From Mesoaciditogaceae bacterium (GTDB taxonomy: Bacteria; Thermotogota; Thermotogae; Mesoaciditogales; Mesoaciditogaceae): DNA of 26,470 nucleotides. The notes below the pieces were generated by a model. That model was not told the DNA's origin. It made no database searches and worked only from the letters and a program-made list of their open reading frames with translations. The stretch spans positions 1 through 26,470 of the forward strand of contig WFSH01000056.1 of assembly GCA_015486145.1 (NCBI GenBank). The letters run 5' to 3'. Positions 7,092 through 14,962 of the stretch are shown here, piece after piece. A program made the translations under genes and the position numbers. Position 1 is the first letter of the stretch; every line of letters begins with the position of its first letter.

Positions 7092-8126
7092 TTATTTTTT
7101 CATGTTGCCGAGTCTCGAAAGAAAAGTAAAAAGTTCGGTAAGTCTGTTTCCAATGTATTTTGTCAATGTCATAACTCTCTGATAATCAATTGCCTTAGAA
7201 CTTATAACGAGTATGTGTCCAACTATCTCGTTGGACACCTTGTAAGGCATCAAAAACGACACGAACGGGTTCATCGCCTTTTGGGGATGCTCTGAACCAA
7301 TAAAAATGCTTTGCTTATCCACGTTACCGTATTCACCCAAAAATTTGTAAAAGCTGCGCGATGTTTCCATTATTCGAACAAGCTTTCTAAGACTTTCCTG
7401 ATCTATCAGATCGTCAGATATAAGATTTTCAAGCCCTCTAATCACGTATGTTTCTAAGCTTGATTCCTCAATTATGCCTCTTAAAATGTCAAACATACTT
7501 TCAACGCTCGTACCTTTCCACGGTCTTTGAGACTCCGGATCATTCAAACGCTCTTTTATTTCATTAATACTCCTCCCCACAAGAGTGGAGTTCAAAAATC
7601 TTTCAATATTTACAAGGCTCTCCTCTGCAACTCTTTCAAGAAATGTTTGGGCATCTATCATGCCCGTTTCTGTCAAAAGTACCACTGTGATATAATCTTC
7701 AGAGGTTTTGTGCAAACGTATTGCACGTATTTTTAAGGTATCCATACGTGGTTTAGTGATCACCGTCGCAACCGGCAAAGCACGAGAGAGTAAAGCTGCA
7801 GTACGTGTTATAATTTGATCAACGTTCAATTGAGGATATTCTGGGAAAGATTCCATGTTTTTAGAGACATCCATGTTTTTCATTATATCCATGATCGATT
7901 CAACGTAAAAACGATAACCCTTATCTGAAGGAATCCTTCCAGACGATGTGTGTACATGATGAACATAACCGAGATATTCCAACTTTTTCAGATCATTTCT
8001 GATGGTTGCACTGCTATGCAATATGTTTGTATTCTCAAGTACCCTTGAGGAACTAACTGGTTTTCGGTTTTTTATATATTCATTGACAACACAAAACAGT
8101 ACTTTTCTTTGTCTTTCATTCAGCAT
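7092..8126 (-). CDS. hrcA: Heat-inducible transcription repressor HrcA
   Basis: HrcA binds CIRCE operators and represses chaperone genes until heat or misfolded protein inactivates it; GroEL is the known modulator in other bacteria. The 344 residues begin with a winged helix (MLNERQRKVLFCVVNEYI, then KPVSSSRVLE, SSATIRNDLKKLEYLG, and the wing HTSSGRIPSDKGYRFYV), followed by the GAF-like and dimerisation parts. The start is ATG at 8124-8126 with AAGGTG six bases upstream; an in-frame GTG at 8135 is part of that binding site. A perfect CIRCE lies 14 bases upstream, so the operon represses itself. It leads grpE and dnaJ. Confidence 0.97.
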   Translation of the reverse strand: MLNERQRKVLFCVVNEYIKNRKPVSSSRVLENTNILHSSATIRNDLKKLEYLGYVHHVHTSSGRIPSDKGYRFYVESIMDIMKNMDVSKNMESFPEYPQLNVDQIITRTAALLSRALPVATVITKPRMDTLKIRAIRLHKTSEDYITVVLLTETGMIDAQTFLERVAEESLVNIERFLNSTLVGRSINEIKERLNDPESQRPWKGTSVESMFDILRGIIEESSLETYVIRGLENLISDDLIDQESLRKLVRIMETSRSFYKFLGEYGNVDKQSIFIGSEHPQKAMNPFVSFLMPYKVSNEIVGHILVISSKAIDYQRVMTLTKYIGNRLTELFTFLSRLGNMKK

Positions 8127-8136
8127 TTCTATCACC

Positions 8137-8169
8137 TTATTAGCACTCTAAAGGTTAGAGTGCTAATAA
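8137..8169. promoter_or_regulatory. CIRCE operator (HrcA binding site)
   Basis: TTAGCACTC (8140-8148), nine bases, GAGTGCTAA (8158-8166): an exact match to the CIRCE consensus. The inverted repeat extends three more bases each side, giving 12-base arms (8137-8169). It covers the predicted transcription start of hrcA and abuts its ribosome binding site, so it could act on DNA and on the message. It also lies 44 bases before the divergent PAP2 gene. Confidence 0.97.
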
Positions 8170-8170
8170 T

Positions 8171-8200
8171 ATGTTACTACATTTAACTGTACTTTGTCAA
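8171..8200 (-). promoter_or_regulatory. Promoter of hrcA-grpE-dnaJ
   Basis: On the minus strand TTGACA (8200-8195) and TAACAT (8176-8171) are 18 bases apart. Transcription would begin around 8164, inside the CIRCE, which is the usual geometry for HrcA repression. Confidence 0.7.
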
Positions 8201-8212
8201 GAGAGGGAAGTG

Positions 8213-8875
8213 ATGGATTTGAAGTGGAGTTTTAGAAGGTATTTTCTCATCTTTATCATCTTATTTGGAATAGGTATCTTTCTCGGTTTTGTCGAAAAAG
8301 AGGGGTGGTTGTACCAATTAAACGCGTCCATGGTAAAGGGAGCCTCTTCAACGAGAATTGCCACACTGACGCCGTATTTCTTAAAAGTTGCAAAGTACGC
8401 CGACACGGTTTACGATATAGCCGTTGGGCTCATTGTTGTCGTGATTTTGGCACTTTTCAAAAAATGGAAAGAACCTCTCGCACTTTTCTTGTCTTTGGTG
8501 TTTGCCGGTTTATCGATTGAAATAATGAAAAATCTTTACAGAATACAACGTCCCACGTTCTCGCAATTAGTACCAACAAGTTCTTACGCATATCCAAGTG
8601 GTCACTCGGTGGGAGCTTTTGCGCTTTACGGACTGTTAATTTATTTGATCGTGAAATCCCACCTCCCAAAAACTGTTTCCTGGATCTTAACTGTTGTATT
8701 GTCCTTCCTCATAGCTTCCATACTTTACAGCAGACTTTATCTGGGCGTACATTGGGGAATAGACGTAATTGGTGGTGGAATTATTGGATTAGCTTGCATG
8801 TCTTTGGCAATAGGTATAACAACAAAAATACACCCAAAGTCTTACGAGGAAAAAGAACTTGGTGAAAACAAATAG
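8213..8875 (+). CDS. PAP2-family membrane phosphatase
   Basis: It is a membrane phosphatase of the PAP2 type, which removes phosphate from lipid phosphates such as undecaprenyl or phosphatidyl-glycerol phosphates at the membrane. The 220 residues have about five to six membrane helices. All three active-site motifs are present: KNLYRIQRP (K..R-P), YPSGHS, and SRLYLGVHWGID (SR..H..D). The start is ATG at 8213 with GAGAGGGA upstream; an open extension back to 8171 lacks a ribosome binding site. The stop shares one base with the start of the next gene (TAGTG), so the two are coupled. The natural substrate cannot be told from the sequence. Confidence 0.88.
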   Translation: MDLKWSFRRYFLIFIILFGIGIFLGFVEKEGWLYQLNASMVKGASSTRIATLTPYFLKVAKYADTVYDIAVGLIVVVILALFKKWKEPLALFLSLVFAGLSIEIMKNLYRIQRPTFSQLVPTSSYAYPSGHSVGAFALYGLLIYLIVKSHLPKTVSWILTVVLSFLIASILYSRLYLGVHWGIDVIGGGIIGLACMSLAIGITTKIHPKSYEEKELGENK

Positions 8876-9765
8876 TGACATTCTATTTTAAGAGAATTTT
8901 AGCGGATCGGGATTATGAAAGACTCGACAAGTTTTTAAGGAGAACTTACTCAGAGATCCGCTTGTCAGTTATCCAAAAATTTATACGTTCTGGAAGAGTT
9001 TTGATAGATGATAAAAGAATAAGAGACAAATCTTACCGATTAAAAAAAGGGCAAACCGTGTTGATTAAAGTGGCGGGCGATCAAACGCAGATAATGCAAA
9101 AATTTGGAAGAACAGTTCCAACACACAAACCATTACAAACAGAGTTAAAAGTGATCTATGAAGACGAAGAAATGTTGGTTTTAAACAAACCGGCCGGGCT
9201 CTCAACCCAGCCGGGAACCAACACCTCAAACAAGACCATTTACAACGCATTATTGAACTATCGCGGCGAATTCTATTTGGTACACAGATTGGACAAATAC
9301 ACAACTGGTATTTTGATAGTTGCAAAGGATTACGAATTCTCAAAGCTCATGTCAAAGCTCTTTAGAAAACACAAGGTTGAAAAACACTATTTAGCTTTAG
9401 TGTATGGCCTCATCACAGTCTCCCAAGAGTTGCATGATTTGATAGACGGAAAACGTGCTGTGACTTTAACAAAACCAGAAGAGTTTTTTGATGGTTATAC
9501 CCTACTTGATGTGGAAACACTCACCGGCCGTAAACACCAAATAAGGCGACATTTGGCTTTGCAAAACATGCCCATCGTGGGAGACGACGTTTACGGTTCA
9601 AAACAAAAGAACGACGAATTCAGAAAACGCTTTCACCTTAAAGGTTATTTCCTGCATTGCCGTGAAATTTCGTTTATCCATCCACAAAAACATGAAAAGC
9701 TCTCTTTTACAGCACCATTGGATGAAGAACGGTCTTACATCCTAAAATTCCTGAAAAGACGTTGA
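8875..9765 (+). CDS. RluA-family RNA pseudouridine synthase with S4 domain
   Basis: It converts selected uridines in RNA, most likely 23S rRNA, to pseudouridine. The 296 residues have an N-terminal S4 RNA-binding domain (about 15-62, ERLDKFLRRTYSEI and SGRVLIDDK), then the catalytic domain from about residue 95: VLNKPAGLSTQPG, HRLDKYTTG with the catalytic aspartate, and TGRKHQIRRHLA near the end. This layout matches RluC/RluD; which positions it modifies is unknown. The catalytic motif reads DKYTTG where DRDTSG is usual. It starts with GTG, overlapping the PAP2 stop by one base. It ends 33 bases from a convergent gene, with no clear terminator between. Confidence 0.92.
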   Translation: MTFYFKRILADRDYERLDKFLRRTYSEIRLSVIQKFIRSGRVLIDDKRIRDKSYRLKKGQTVLIKVAGDQTQIMQKFGRTVPTHKPLQTELKVIYEDEEMLVLNKPAGLSTQPGTNTSNKTIYNALLNYRGEFYLVHRLDKYTTGILIVAKDYEFSKLMSKLFRKHKVEKHYLALVYGLITVSQELHDLIDGKRAVTLTKPEEFFDGYTLLDVETLTGRKHQIRRHLALQNMPIVGDDVYGSKQKNDEFRKRFHLKGYFLHCREISFIHPQKHEKLSFTAPLDEERSYILKFLKRR

Positions 9766-9798
9766 AGTTTCTCTTGACACTTCGAGGATGTGCGATAT

Positions 9799-10812
9799 TC
9801 AGAAATTAATCTGCGGAACTTGAAAAGAGTCAAATTCGGCTTTTGTTTGGGGAATGATCAGCTTTCCAGCCTTAATCATCTTTTCAAGAACATCGAGCTG
9901 ATGAAAAATCGATTTTGGAACGAGCTGTTTCGTGTAGGTCATGGGACTTATCCCTATGCCGCCGTTGTTGAGAGACAATGTAAATGTCTTACCTTTAAAC
10001 GTTCCATCAATGACCGATTTTATTCCATCAAAAACACCTATGTCCACCCTTTTTATGGCGCTAACAAGAACGTGGCCCGGGGCTAAATAATCCTGGTCTT
10101 GATCTGCCCCTATGGCAAAGTAACCCTTTGGTTCATTTCTCATTGCGTCTATCACGCCAAGACCACTTAACCCTGCAAGTTGAAAAACTATATCTGCACC
10201 AGCACTTATCTGACTCTCCGTCATATCTTTACCCGCTGATGGATCATCGAAACTGCCAACATATCCAGAAATAACCTGGACATTTTTTCCATGTAGGACA
10301 TCGTAAGTCTCAACACCTGCCTTATAACCGTACAAATAGCTGTTAACTGGCGGTATGGGCATTCCACAAACGGCCCCAACTTTCCCCGTTTTTGACATTG
10401 CGGCGGCTATATAACCAACCAAAAAACCTCCCTGTTGCTGATCAAATATGTAACTTTCCACATTTGGAATACCCTTTATGGAACCGTCAATAAAGATGAA
10501 TTTTGTGTTTGGGAACTGTGGTGCAACGCGCTCAACCGCATCTTTGATCAAAAACCCAACGGCAACAACCGCGTTGGAGATTTGAGCCGCGGCACTGAGA
10601 TTGGGAATGTAATCAGACTGCTCGTATGATTGAATGACATCCGCAGTCACCCCAAATTTCTTAACTGCCATTTGCACACCATGCCATGCACTGTCGTTGA
10701 AAGACTTGTCACCAAGTCCCCCAGTGTCCGTAACGAATGTGACAGTAAAAGATAAAGCTGCCACCCCAAAAATGAGCATGAAGGCCACAAAAAACACCAC
10801 GTACCTTTTCAC
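9799..10812 (-). CDS. BMP-family (PnrA-like) periplasmic binding protein
   Basis: BMP/PnrA proteins bind nucleosides or related ligands for ABC import, or act as sensors. The 337 residues start with a signal peptide (MKRYVVFFVAFMLIFG, cleavage near GVAALS) and the family opening FVTDTGGLGDKSFNDSAWHG. Later motifs are FIFIDGSIKG, QQGGFLVGYIAA and IGADQDQDYLAPG. No lipobox cysteine is present, unlike most BMP lipoproteins, so the mature protein is probably soluble or held by its uncleaved helix. The start is GTG (10810-10812), five bases after GGGAGGTG; the frame is open 60 codons upstream, over the neighbouring gene, but without support. No ABC permease or ATPase for it is nearby; it is last in the run from 14872. 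Confidence 0.88.
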   Translation of the reverse strand: MKRYVVFFVAFMLIFGVAALSFTVTFVTDTGGLGDKSFNDSAWHGVQMAVKKFGVTADVIQSYEQSDYIPNLSAAAQISNAVVAVGFLIKDAVERVAPQFPNTKFIFIDGSIKGIPNVESYIFDQQQGGFLVGYIAAAMSKTGKVGAVCGMPIPPVNSYLYGYKAGVETYDVLHGKNVQVISGYVGSFDDPSAGKDMTESQISAGADIVFQLAGLSGLGVIDAMRNEPKGYFAIGADQDQDYLAPGHVLVSAIKRVDIGVFDGIKSVIDGTFKGKTFTLSLNNGGIGISPMTYTKQLVPKSIFHQLDVLEKMIKAGKLIIPQTKAEFDSFQVPQINF

Positions 10813-10841
10813 TTTTACACCTCCCTCTTTTAGCCTCGCTT

Positions 10842-11477
10842 TTAAATGAGATTGCTTCTCATAAGCAACAACCAAAGTAGAGAGAAACCAATACCGACAG
10901 CGGGGCTTATCAACCACATTTTTGAAAACTTTCTGTATCTTATGAACCTGTAAACGATCATTCCTATCAGGGTAAACGACACGTACCACCATTGCAAAGC
11001 CATAACGAATATGAAGAGTAGTATTCTCTCAAAACTACCATCAGAATCTCCAGATTTTATTGGAATGTATCCAAATCTTCTGAAAAGGTCGGTAAAAACG
11101 ACAGAAGCAATTGTGAGACCTAAAAGATAATTGACAAACGGCGGTTGCAAATAAGAATGAGAGCTTATCCAACCCGCCAACGGTATCGTGAATACCAAAG
11201 CCAATCCCAAGTTGATGAGTTCTGAAGAGATATACCAACCCTTTTTGTTACTTCTGGATTTAAGAAAAGTCAAACCAATTAAAATGGCGGTGTAAATCGT
11301 CACACTCACCAAACCGGTTAAAGTGGTGAGCAGATCAAACGTCAAAGCAATCGCGATCAAAACTGTCCATATAAGGGCTTTTTGAATCTCTTTGTTGTCA
11401 TGTTTGTAAATCAACGAATTGTTAGAAAACGCGTAATCCGAAGCGGTGTAAATAAGCAAAAAAAGATTGGGAACCAT
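10842..11477 (-). CDS. Polytopic membrane protein of unknown function
   Basis: I do not recognise the family. The 211 residues hold about six or seven hydrophobic helices (for example residues 33-52, 55-73, 85-105, 112-130, 150-175 and 188-207), with short basic loops such as KSRSNKK and RFIRYRKFSK, and no enzymatic motif. The start is ATG at 11475-11477 with GGAGGA eight bases upstream. The first 56 bases overlap the 3' end of the glycosyltransferase gene in another frame, and it ends 29 bases before the BMP gene. The context suggests a role at the membrane in the same operon, not a defined function. Confidence 0.75.
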   Translation of the reverse strand: MVPNLFLLIYTASDYAFSNNSLIYKHDNKEIQKALIWTVLIAIALTFDLLTTLTGLVSVTIYTAILIGLTFLKSRSNKKGWYISSELINLGLALVFTIPLAGWISSHSYLQPPFVNYLLGLTIASVVFTDLFRRFGYIPIKSGDSDGSFERILLFIFVMALQWWYVSFTLIGMIVYRFIRYRKFSKMWLISPAVGIGFSLLWLLLMRSNLI

Positions 11478-12633
11478 ATTTTTTCCTCCTTTTTTTAGAA
11501 AACTTCACAACTTCTTTGTATATTTCGTCGAGTCGCTGTGTCATTGTTTCCATCGACCAATGCTTTAACACGTAATTCATACCGTCGTCAGCCATTTTCA
11601 CTGAAAGTCCGGGGTTTTCCAATATTTTCAACAGCTTATCGACAAAGGGTTCAAGTAAAACATCATCAATGAGCGAACATCCAACACCATCCACCAACAC
11701 ATCTGCCACCCCTTCTTTTGCCACTGCAACAACTGGCAACCCAGCAGCCAGTGCTTCCAACACCACCAAACCTTGCGTTTCGGTAACGGATGCGAAAGCA
11801 AAAACATCGGATTCTCGATAATACTCCACAATTTCATTCCTTGGCATGTATCCGGTCATAACAACGTGATTTAATACTTTAAGACGAGAGGCAAGGTGTG
11901 AAACTTCTTTCATTTCCGGACCATCCCCAATCATTATCAAGGTCGTGTTTCTAAGCTTATCATGCAGTTTGGCAAAAGCTTTTATAATGAAATCGGGATT
12001 TTTTTCTTTTGCTATTCTACCAACAAACAAAATAATACGATCATTTTCCGGTATGGAGTGTTTTTTTCTCACCGAAAAATTCAAAGGCCTTCTAAAATTA
12101 TCCACATCTATTCCCGTTGGAAGTATGTAAATTGGAACTTCTACCCCGTAACTCAAAAGTTCATTTTTGATCTTTTCTGTTGGCGCTATAACAGCATCCG
12201 TAGAATTACAAAACCAACCGCTGAATTCTCTAACTGCGTTCTCTGTGGGTCTGAATGGAAACGGTATGTAATGTCTGTACTCAGTGAGCAAGGTGTGATA
12301 TGTATGCACGTGCGGAAGGCCCAACTTTTCACTGATCCGCAAAGCTTGAAATCCCATACTGAACGGTGCATGAGAGTGAACCACATCAATTTTCAATCTC
12401 GTGGACAATTTAAGTATCTTATGGGATATGGGTATGGCAAACCTGTGTTGAGGTTCCCACAAAAATTTAAGACCGGTCACTTTAAAAGTTCCACTTTCAT
12501 TTTTTGGTATCATGGGCGAAAAAACGTAGACCCTTTCCCCCATGCTTTCAAGATACCTTTTAAAAAGATTTACCGAGGTGGCCACTCCATTTATCTGGGG
12601 AATATACGTATCCGTCATCATCCCTATATTCAT
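11422..12633 (-). CDS. GT4-family glycosyltransferase, probably glycolipid type
   Basis: It is a GT-B fold, retaining sugar transferase. The opening MNIGMMTDTYIPQINGVATS and the HSHAPFSMG and HTYHTLL segments resemble diacylglycerol glucosyltransferases and related mannosyltransferases, so a membrane glycolipid product is likely but not proven. The donor-site region has ILFVGRIAKEKNPDF, MIGDGPE and the E-x7-E motif ETQGLVVLE. No signal peptide is seen; it probably acts on the inner face of the membrane. The start is ATG (12631-12633), overlapping the stop of the preceding gene as ATGA, with AAGGGATGG upstream. The last 18 or so residues (KKRRKKYG onward) are encoded across the ribosome binding site and start of the next gene. 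Confidence 0.88.
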   Translation of the reverse strand: MNIGMMTDTYIPQINGVATSVNLFKRYLESMGERVYVFSPMIPKNESGTFKVTGLKFLWEPQHRFAIPISHKILKLSTRLKIDVVHSHAPFSMGFQALRISEKLGLPHVHTYHTLLTEYRHYIPFPFRPTENAVREFSGWFCNSTDAVIAPTEKIKNELLSYGVEVPIYILPTGIDVDNFRRPLNFSVRKKHSIPENDRIILFVGRIAKEKNPDFIIKAFAKLHDKLRNTTLIMIGDGPEMKEVSHLASRLKVLNHVVMTGYMPRNEIVEYYRESDVFAFASVTETQGLVVLEALAAGLPVVAVAKEGVADVLVDGVGCSLIDDVLLEPFVDKLLKILENPGLSVKMADDGMNYVLKHWSMETMTQRLDEIYKEVVKFSKKRRKKYGSQSFFAYLHRFGLRVF

Positions 12634-13130
12634 ACAAACCATCCCTTTAAAAACGCGTACAGAGAGACGAAATAGATTATATCACGTGTTATCCTAACAA
12701 CGATCGTGTAGATCATCCCGTACCCCATGGAGCTTCTTACGAGATAGAATTCCAGTACGATCGACCATAAAATTGGTATCAAAAGTAAAATGAATGCCCA
12801 TTTCCACAGAAAGCCCATGGAAAATATCCACCCTGACATAACATGTGGAAAAAGCACGAAAGAAAATCCAAAAAAAACTTTTTTCCCACCCTTCCCGGCA
12901 ATTCTGTGAATTGCCACAGACAAGAGATAATAAACGACCATTAAACCCAAGAGGATAATTGAAAATACGTAAAAGCCACCAAAAAAGGGGATATTTTTGA
13001 AAGAAGGAAAAAGAATCAAAACATTTACAAACCATATGATCAACAAAGTGGCCACCGAACTGATAAAATCAAATTTTGATGTCTTAAAAAAAGTTCTTGG
13101 GGAAAAAACGAGATCGAATATTTTATCCAT
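12630..13130 (-). CDS. Yip1-like membrane protein
   Basis: The 166 residues begin with a short amphipathic stretch containing FSPRTFF, followed by about five membrane helices (about 24-41, 48-71, 83-104, 107-130 and 143-163). This pattern resembles bacterial Yip1-domain proteins, whose function is mostly unknown. The start is ATG with AAGGTG four bases upstream; it overlaps the rnhA end by eight bases and its own stop overlaps the glycosyltransferase start (ATGA). The coupling to a glycosyltransferase fits a membrane-lipid setting, but this is inference. The family call is tentative. Confidence 0.6.
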   Translation of the reverse strand: MDKIFDLVFSPRTFFKTSKFDFISSVATLLIIWFVNVLILFPSFKNIPFFGGFYVFSIILLGLMVVYYLLSVAIHRIAGKGGKKVFFGFSFVLFPHVMSGWIFSMGFLWKWAFILLLIPILWSIVLEFYLVRSSMGYGMIYTIVVRITRDIIYFVSLYAFLKGWFV

Positions 13131-13530
13131 TCTTCACCTTCCTAACCATTTTAACGAGAAAATCTGCCAAATAATTTTCATCGCGCTTGACCCATTCCAA
13201 AGAAATGTCCATCTTTCCAATCAACTCACGCGCTTCAGACCACATGGAAACGAGATTTGAAGACTTTATCCTGTATTCCCCTTTCAGTTGTTTGATCATC
13301 AGCTGACTGTCGGAAAATAGCTTTACTTTCTTTTTGAAGAAATTCTTTTTAACATACCTTAAAGCCATCAAAAGTGCCTTGTATTCTGCTTGATTGTTGG
13401 TAGCCACTCCGATGTACTCTGAATGTACACAAACGATTCTTCCCCCATTTTCCACAACAAAGGCAGAAGCTGCCGGACCTGGATTTCCCTCCGCACCTCC
13501 GTCAGTTCTGATCACAACTTCATCCAACAC
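13123..13530 (-). CDS. rnhA: Ribonuclease H (type 1 family)
   Basis: It cuts the RNA strand of RNA-DNA hybrids in the cytoplasm. The 135 residues contain the full DEDD metal site: D10 in RTDGGAEGNPGPA, E49 in NNQAEYKAL, D74 in FSDSQLMIKQL and D123 in NYLADFL. It lacks the basic-protrusion region of E. coli RNase HI and resembles the compact bacterial and archaeal type 1 form. The start is taken as GTG (13528-13530); the next codon is TTG and is an alternative. It overlaps the end of the upstream gene by about 11 bases and the next gene by eight, so translation is coupled. Confidence 0.9.
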   Translation of the reverse strand: MLDEVVIRTDGGAEGNPGPAASAFVVENGGRIVCVHSEYIGVATNNQAEYKALLMALRYVKKNFFKKKVKLFSDSQLMIKQLKGEYRIKSSNLVSMWSEARELIGKMDISLEWVKRDENYLADFLVKMVRKVKNG

Positions 13531-14872
13531 GCTTCACATCCCCGATGAGCAATTTCTTGGCTGATTCTTCGTCAATTTGAGCGATAAGACCACAAGCCGC
13601 AAATATGTAATTTGAATCCACATATAATTTTGATTCCTTTGGAGGAAGTAGAAACATCGGTTTTTTCTGGCCAAGCTTACGCACCTCATCGAGAATCCTT
13701 GAACTCCCTCCTGATCTACTTAAAACGCCGCCGGTTCCAAAAATATTCACGATAGCCGTGAGGTCTTTCCCTTCTGCCAACCTGATTCTCCCGGTTGAAC
13801 CGTAAATGTAGCGAATTCTTCCCGAATGTCGAAGAACGCTCTCCGTTGCGCATCCTCTGGCCATCGCCAGAACAAAGTTCTCAATTCTTTCGTCACTGGG
13901 ATAAGGGGTGATCTTTTTCAAAAGCTCCTCTTCATCTGGAAACTCTTCACGAATCCAATCAAAAACTTTTACAACGTTGGCCGCATTTACAAAAACACCA
14001 AGATCTCCCTCCACTGTTCTTTTCGCAAATGGTTCTGGAGAAATAGTTATCTCTTGTATGTCTGGACTTCCGCTTGTAAAAGAATCCACATCCGTAGTTG
14101 CCCCACCAATATCTATCACCATACAATCTCCCATTTCTTTCTGGAGAATGCTTCCAGCTTTCATAACAGCTGCGGGCGTTGGTATTATTTGCCCTTTTAT
14201 CTGTCCATCCAATTTTGTCATTCCTGGAGCGTGAATTATGTGTTGAGAAAAAACTCTTTGAACTATTTTTCTGACAGGCTCTACATTCAAAAGATCTACT
14301 TTTGGATAAACGTTTTCAGTCACCGTCACTTTTTTCCCTGCATTCTCCAAAATTTCTTCCACTCTTTCTGAAGCATCTGAATTTCCAGCATAAACAAACG
14401 GAACACTTATATCGCTTTGGGCAAAAATTTCGGCATTGTGTATGACCGTTTCGGATTCTCCGTGATCGACTCCTCCAGCCAGAAGAATGAGCTTTGGTGA
14501 GATAAGACGCACTTTATTCAGTACATCACTTGAAATTTTCCCAGAGGTAACCAGCTTAACCACTCCACCCGCTCCAAGGGCAGCTTCTTTGGCGGCCCTG
14601 GCCGTCATGTCATACACAAGTCCGTGAACGGTCATTTTTAAACCACCTGCCGCACTTGAAGAAACGAGCAGATTCTCCCAATCAACTGACTCTCCAATTT
14701 TCTCTTTCATGAACTTCAAAGCTCGCTCTATGCCGATCGTAACATCTCCCTCATTAACCGTTGTATAATGCTCACTCTGAGCCACGAGTTTTGGCGTTGA
14801 TCCCATACCAACAAAAGCACTTACAACCGTGGTGGTACTTCCAATTTCTGCTGTTACAACATCAAATTTCAC
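13520..14872 (-). CDS. GlmL/MutL-like ASKHA-fold protein
   Basis: The 450 residues contain two actin-like ATPase phosphate motifs: AEIGSTTTVVSAF at the N-terminus and MVIDIGGATTDVDSF in the middle. With LLAGGVDHGE and the C-terminal FGTGGVL, this matches the GlmL/MutL family, often encoded beside adenosylcobalamin-dependent aminomutases (glutamate mutase, ornithine aminomutase) and thought to act as a repair or accessory factor. No mutase subunit is in this window, so the partner is elsewhere or different. The start is GTG (14870-14872), six bases after AGGAGG; an in-frame ATG at 14905 lacks a ribosome binding site. It heads the six-gene run to 9799, under a promoter shared with the divergent RseC-like gene. 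Confidence 0.85.
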   Translation of the reverse strand: MKFDVVTAEIGSTTTVVSAFVGMGSTPKLVAQSEHYTTVNEGDVTIGIERALKFMKEKIGESVDWENLLVSSSAAGGLKMTVHGLVYDMTARAAKEAALGAGGVVKLVTSGKISSDVLNKVRLISPKLILLAGGVDHGESETVIHNAEIFAQSDISVPFVYAGNSDASERVEEILENAGKKVTVTENVYPKVDLLNVEPVRKIVQRVFSQHIIHAPGMTKLDGQIKGQIIPTPAAVMKAGSILQKEMGDCMVIDIGGATTDVDSFTSGSPDIQEITISPEPFAKRTVEGDLGVFVNAANVVKVFDWIREEFPDEEELLKKITPYPSDERIENFVLAMARGCATESVLRHSGRIRYIYGSTGRIRLAEGKDLTAIVNIFGTGGVLSRSGGSSRILDEVRKLGQKKPMFLLPPKESKLYVDSNYIFAACGLIAQIDEESAKKLLIGDVKRVG

Positions 14873-14934
14873 AACAAACCTCCTCACTAAAAAATCATCA
14901 TACATTATTACAATCTCATATTCTCATCAATGAT

Positions 14935-14948
14935 GTTATAATTATAAC
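14935..14948. promoter_or_regulatory. Palindromic bidirectional -10 region
   Basis: GTTATAATTATAAC is a perfect 14-base palindrome. It contains TATAAT on the plus strand (14937-14942) and on the minus strand (14946-14941), serving the divergent RseC-like and GlmL-like genes. I find no good -35 on either side. Rightward transcription would begin near the ribosome binding site AGGAG at 14949. Confidence 0.6.
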
Positions 14949-14962
14949 AGGAGATGATAGAA

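Noticed and set aside
9774..9802. TTGACA at 9774-9779 pointing right, between the RluA-type gene and the BMP gene.
   Set aside because: No acceptable -10 at 16-18 bases, and it points into the 3' end of a convergent gene; probably chance.
11962..12675. A 237-codon open frame opposite the glycosyltransferase gene.
   Set aside because: The composition is random-like and it lies opposite a clear GT4 enzyme; no start support.
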